Assembly (NCBI GenBank): GCA_016293645.1
Contig: JAEDDW010000075.1
Coordinates: 1 to 9,045, forward strand
Length of the DNA: 9,045 nt
Direction: 5' to 3'
Origin: Treponema sp.
GTDB lineage: Bacteria; Spirochaetota; Spirochaetia; Treponematales; Treponemataceae
Position numbers and translations under genes: made by a program. Below, piece after piece: positions 6,986-9,045 of the stretch. The notes under the pieces are model-generated. The model did no database searches, was not told where the DNA came from, and worked only from the letters and a program-made list of their open reading frames with translations. The first letter of the stretch is position 1. The number at the start of each line of letters is the position of its first letter.

Positions 6986-6989
6986 GGAG
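6986..6989 (+). promoter_or_regulatory. fabF Shine-Dalgarno GGAG
   Basis: GGAG sits 11 bases before ATG 7001 and 8 bases before an in-frame TTG at 6998. The spacing slightly favours TTG, which would add a single residue; the protein is otherwise unchanged. Confidence 0.5.
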
Positions 6990-7000
6990 AAAAACACTTG

Positions 7001-8260
7001 ATGAGCAGAAGACGCGTAGTTATAACTGGACTTGGATGCATTTCTCCTGTCGGAAATTCTCCCGAGACAGCATGGGATTCCATTAAAAATGGAAAAAGCG
7101 GAATCTCAAAGATTTCTCTTATTGACACATCAGACCTCAGGGTGCATATTGCAGGCGAAGTAAAAGATTTCAATCCGCAGGACTATGGCATTGAGAAAAA
7201 ATCGACACGCAAGATGGCACGCTTTACACGCTACGCAGTTGCTGCGGCAAGTCAGGCCGTAAAGGACAGCGGCTATGACAAGGATTCACTTCAGAAGGAA
7301 AAATGCGGAGTCTTTATGGGATGCTGCATCGGTGGAATCGAAGCTGCGGCCGAAGGTTTTGACAAGCTTGCCACATCAACGCCTGACAGAATGCCGCCTT
7401 TGACCACCCCCCTCATGATAACGAATGAGGCCGCCGCAAACATAAACATGTTCTTTGAGTTGAACAGTTTTTCCTACACCATGGGGACTGCCTGCTCTTC
7501 AGGAACAGACGCCATAGGGCTTTCCGCAGACCTCATAAGGGCCGGCCGCTGTGATCTTTGCATTACAGGCGGAACTGACGCACCGCTTACAAGATTTTCC
7601 GTTGCCTGCTATGACGCACTCCAGGCATTGAGCCGCAATTTCAACGACACTCCGGAAAAAGCATGCAGGCCTTTTGACAAGGACCGGGACGGATTCATCA
7701 TCAGCGAGGGCAGCGCAGTGCTCATTCTTGAAGAACTTGAGCACGCAAAAAAAAGGGGAGCAAAAATCTATGCGGAAATCGCAGGATTTGGTTCCAGCTG
7801 CGACGCATACCACATAACATCTCCGGTAAAAGACGGATCCATTGCCGCACTATCCGTAAAGGCCGCGCTTGAAGATGCTGGTATTCCGCCTGAAAAACTT
7901 GACTACTACAACGTCCATGGAACATCAACCCAGATAAACGACCTGGCTGAAACACAGATGCTCAAGACTGCATTGGGCAGACATGCCTATGACATCAGCA
8001 TTTCTTCGACAAAAAGCATGACAGGACATATGATAGGTGCTGCCGGAGCCATAGAAGCGCTTTTTTGCGTAAAGGCGATCAACGATTCTTTTGTTCCGCC
8101 TACAATAAACCTGGACAACCAGGACATAGACGGTGGGTGCGATTTGAATTATACGCCAAACAAGGGCTTTGAAAAAAACATCGACTATGCAGCAACAGGA
8201 TCCCTGGGCTTTGGCGGACACAACGGATGTCTCATAATCAAAAAATACACTGAATTCTAG
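7001..8260 (+). CDS. fabF: 3-oxoacyl-ACP synthase II (FabF/KAS II)
   Basis: A 419-residue condensing enzyme (family about 412) that extends acyl-ACP by two carbons from malonyl-ACP in type II fatty-acid synthesis, in the cytoplasm. It opens with RRRVVITGLGCISPVGN, the standard KAS II N-terminus. The catalytic triad is complete: Cys165 in GTACSSGTDAIG, His306 in NVHGTSTQINDLAE, and His343 in STKSMTGHMIGAAGA, with the conserved Lys338. The C-terminal glycine loop GFGGHN is at 403-408. The usual N-S/T-A-C-A segment around the nucleophile reads GTACSSG, a common variant. The thiolase-like two-lobed fold is covered fully. ATG 7001 is chosen because the conserved N-terminus begins there; the open frame extends upstream to 6878 but those residues overlap mraY in another frame. 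It lies 32 bases after mraY on the same strand, so co-transcription is likely. A polyketide or aryl-polyene KS is less likely: the chain is a full KAS II and no such pathway genes are nearby. Confidence 0.94.
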   Translation: MSRRRVVITGLGCISPVGNSPETAWDSIKNGKSGISKISLIDTSDLRVHIAGEVKDFNPQDYGIEKKSTRKMARFTRYAVAAASQAVKDSGYDKDSLQKEKCGVFMGCCIGGIEAAAEGFDKLATSTPDRMPPLTTPLMITNEAAANINMFFELNSFSYTMGTACSSGTDAIGLSADLIRAGRCDLCITGGTDAPLTRFSVACYDALQALSRNFNDTPEKACRPFDKDRDGFIISEGSAVLILEELEHAKKRGAKIYAEIAGFGSSCDAYHITSPVKDGSIAALSVKAALEDAGIPPEKLDYYNVHGTSTQINDLAETQMLKTALGRHAYDISISSTKSMTGHMIGAAGAIEALFCVKAINDSFVPPTINLDNQDIDGGCDLNYTPNKGFEKNIDYAATGSLGFGGHNGCLIIKKYTEF

Positions 8261-8285
8261 AAGTCCTAGAATTATTGCTTTTTTT
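8253..8285 (+). terminator. Weak intrinsic terminator overlapping the fabF stop
   Basis: AATTCTAG-AAGTC-CTAGAATT is a perfect 8-bp inverted repeat whose left arm ends with the fabF TAG codon. Five bases later comes a run of seven T (8279-8285). The stem is A+T-rich and the T-run is not immediately adjacent, so termination may be partial, letting some transcription pass into the next gene. Confidence 0.5.
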
Positions 8286-8289
8286 AACG

Positions 8290-8295
8290 TATAAT
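8290..8295 (+). promoter_or_regulatory. -10 box for the small membrane-protein gene
   Basis: A perfect TATAAT 33 bases before the ATG at 8323. It lies just after the putative fabF terminator, consistent with a separate transcription unit. No clear -35 is seen at 16-18 bases upstream. A less likely alternative uses TTGCTT (8275-8280) with TTTTAT at 17 bases. Confidence 0.5.
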
Positions 8296-8309
8296 TATTT
8301 TATACCCAT

Positions 8310-8316
8310 AAGGAGG
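8310..8316 (+). promoter_or_regulatory. Near-perfect Shine-Dalgarno AAGGAGG
   Basis: AAGGAGG, 6 bases before ATG 8323, is the strongest ribosome-binding site in the window and fixes the start of the 133-residue membrane protein, excluding the longer frame that opens at 8275. Confidence 0.85.
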
Positions 8317-8322
8317 TTTATC

Positions 8323-8724
8323 ATGGAAAAGAAAAACAGCATAATGTCAAACTTGTACCTGATCGGTATGGCTCTTGTAGTTATCGGTTTCATTCTTCCA
8401 ATGTTCAAGGTTCTTGGACAGACACCAAACGGATTTAAGTTCATCAACTTCAAGAATTCTGGATTCTGTACAATCGGATCTCTTATGATCATCGCAGGCG
8501 GAATTGCAGGACTTGTATTCAATTTCGTAAGCAACGGAAGCAAGACTCTCAAGCTAGCAGCTCTTGCAGTTTCCATTATCGGAGCAATCGTTCTCATAAT
8601 CGGATTCAATGACAATGTTGTATACAAGGCAATCGGAAAGGGTCTTGTTAAGCATGCCTATGTCGGTTTCTACTGTATCATCGTAGGATGGGTTGCAGGT
8701 ATTCTCGGTTACCTCAAGGCATAA
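8323..8724 (+). CDS. Small four-helix membrane protein of unknown function
   Basis: A 133-residue protein that I do not recognise. Four hydrophobic segments are visible: residues 11-32, 48-69, 75-95 and 112-131, separated by short polar loops; the longest loop (33-47, QTPNGFKFINFKNSG) lies between helices 1 and 2. The N-terminus is basic (MEKKNS), which favours a cytoplasmic N-terminus, and with four helices the C-terminus would be inside as well. The helices are rich in Gly and Ile, with small-residue spacing (IIAGGIAG, IVGWVAGILG) suited to helix packing. No catalytic residues or cleavable signal peptide are seen. It has its own TATAAT, an AAGGAGG ribosome site and a very strong terminator, so it looks like a well-expressed single-gene unit. 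Codon choice is narrow (many GGA, ATC, CTT and AAG codons), which also suggests good expression. The function is unknown and should be left so. Confidence 0.85.
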   Translation: MEKKNSIMSNLYLIGMALVVIGFILPMFKVLGQTPNGFKFINFKNSGFCTIGSLMIIAGGIAGLVFNFVSNGSKTLKLAALAVSIIGAIVLIIGFNDNVVYKAIGKGLVKHAYVGFYCIIVGWVAGILGYLKA

Positions 8725-8746
8725 TTGAACATCAATCAAAGAATGC

Positions 8747-8782
8747 AAAAAGGCTGTCTGAAAAATTCAGACAGCCTTTTTT
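8747..8782 (+). terminator. Strong bidirectional intrinsic terminator
   Basis: AAAAAGGCTGTCTGAA (8747-8762), a 3-base loop, then the perfect 16-bp complement beginning at 8766, ending in a run of six T. The flanking A-run gives a T-run on the other strand too, so it can stop transcription from both sides. It lies 22 bases after the stop of the small membrane-protein gene and shields it from the repeat block to the right. Confidence 0.95.
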
Positions 8783-8809
8783 GTTGCACCCGCGCAATAA
8801 GCACAGGCA

Positions 8810-8840
8810 CAGGCTGCTTCGACTGCGCTCAGCAAGCCTG
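8810..8840. repeat. Hairpin-forming palindrome at the start of the repeat block
   Basis: CAGGCTGCT (8810-8818) pairs with AGCAAGCCTG (8831-8840), leaving one bulged A and a 12-base loop. The middle (TTCGACTGCGCTCAG) resembles the short 'CTGAGCGCAGTCGAAG' type of interspersed sequence that I recall from several bacterial genomes. That recollection is not checked here. Confidence 0.5.
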
Positions 8841-8851
8841 TCGTCCAGGTG

Positions 8852-8925
8852 TTCACGAATTGCCTTCCGCAATTCGTGGGGCGAAAGTTAAACCGCCTGA
8901 AGTCACTAGACAGCAAGGCTTTCGC
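8852..8925. repeat. Direct repeat copy 1, 74 bases
   Basis: First copy of a 74-base unit that recurs at 8946-9019 with only two differences. It holds a perfect 10-bp hairpin, CACGAATTGC-CTTCC-GCAATTCGTG (8854-8878), followed by GCGAAAG (8881-8887) that can pair with CTTTCGC (8919-8925) across a 31-base loop. No credible coding: frames crossing it also run through the repeats. Confidence 0.9.
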
Positions 8926-8945
8926 TCCTGGCATCTTCGCCAGCT
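8926..8945. repeat. Spacer hairpin between the two direct-repeat copies
   Basis: The 20-base spacer contains CTGGC-ATCTTC-GCCAG (8928-8943), a 5-bp stem with a 6-base loop, so even the linker between the two 74-base copies is palindromic. Confidence 0.5.
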
Positions 8946-9019
8946 TTCACGAATTGCCTCCCGCAATTCGTGGGGCGAAAGTTAGACCGCCTGAAGTCAC
9001 TAGACAGCAAGGCTTTCGC
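8946..9019. repeat. Direct repeat copy 2, 74 bases
   Basis: Second copy, 72 of 74 identical to copy 1. One difference is in the hairpin loop (CTCCC for CTTCC) and one lies outside the stems (GTTAGAC for GTTAAAC), so both stems are kept. Here the long-range stem grows to 9 bp (GGGCGAAAG with CTTTCGCCC). The 26 bases after it, to the window edge, include AAAGCCT (9036-9042), complementary to AGGCTTT at 9010-9016, so the block probably continues outside the window. Confidence 0.9.
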
Positions 9020-9045
9020 CCATTATCTGCGGCCAAAAGCCTCAA

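Noticed and set aside
6878..7000. N-terminal extension of FabF to the first ATG of its open frame
   Set aside because: Those 41 codons lie mostly inside the mraY 3' end in a different frame, and the conserved KAS N-terminus starts at 7001.
8725..8985. 86-codon frame ending in RNSWGES across the right-edge repeats
   Set aside because: It runs straight through a perfect terminator hairpin and then translates the direct repeats; there is no ribosome site, and the repeated peptide follows from the DNA repeat.
8881..8993. Integron attC sites (GTTAAAC and GTTAGAC match GTTRRRY)
   Set aside because: No matching RYYYAAC partner lies at attC distance upstream, the flanking hairpin does not have the R''-L''-L'-R' layout, and no cassette gene or integrase is seen. 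Treponema denticola is known to have an integron, so a genome-level look would settle it.
8852..9019. CRISPR array
   Set aside because: Only two copies of a 74-base unit with a 20-base palindromic linker; the unit is too long and the spacer is itself a hairpin. No cas genes are present.

Overview
The window reads as chromosomal DNA from a spirochaete, most likely a Treponema (host-associated, moderate G+C). The support is the shortened ParC/ParE type, a divergent MraY, a Lys/Ala-rich tail on ParE, frequent TTG/GTG starts and short palindromic interspersed repeats. The genus is inferred from the look of the proteins, not from a search.

Left two thirds, minus strand (about 5870 down to 1): a probable operon of parE, parC, a six-helix membrane protein and a YigZ/IMPACT-family gene that leaves the window at its left edge. 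ParE and ParC form topoisomerase IV, the type IIA enzyme that unlinks daughter chromosomes. The last three genes overlap (4 and 20 bases), so translational coupling is likely. parE and parC are separated by 152 bases packed with three strong inverted repeats; the last abuts the parC ribosome-binding site.

Right third, plus strand (about 5840 to 8285): mraY (first membrane step of peptidoglycan synthesis) and fabF (fatty-acid chain elongation), 32 bases apart and probably co-transcribed from a short divergent promoter region shared with parE. A weak hairpin with a T-run overlaps the fabF stop. A separately promoted small four-helix membrane protein follows, with a near-perfect Shine-Dalgarno, and ends at a very strong, probably bidirectional terminator (8747-8782).

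Right edge (8783-9045): no credible gene. It holds a palindromic repeat block whose 74-base unit occurs twice (72/74 identical, 94-base period), each copy carrying a perfect 10-bp hairpin and a longer-range stem.

Most of the window is housekeeping. I see no defence system, prophage, CRISPR array, transposase or biosynthetic cluster. The points worth a second look are the basic tail on ParE, the Ala/Gly pair at the quinolone-contact positions of ParC, the HDH variant of the MraY histidine motif, the hairpin cluster inside the topoisomerase operon, and the repeat block at the right edge.
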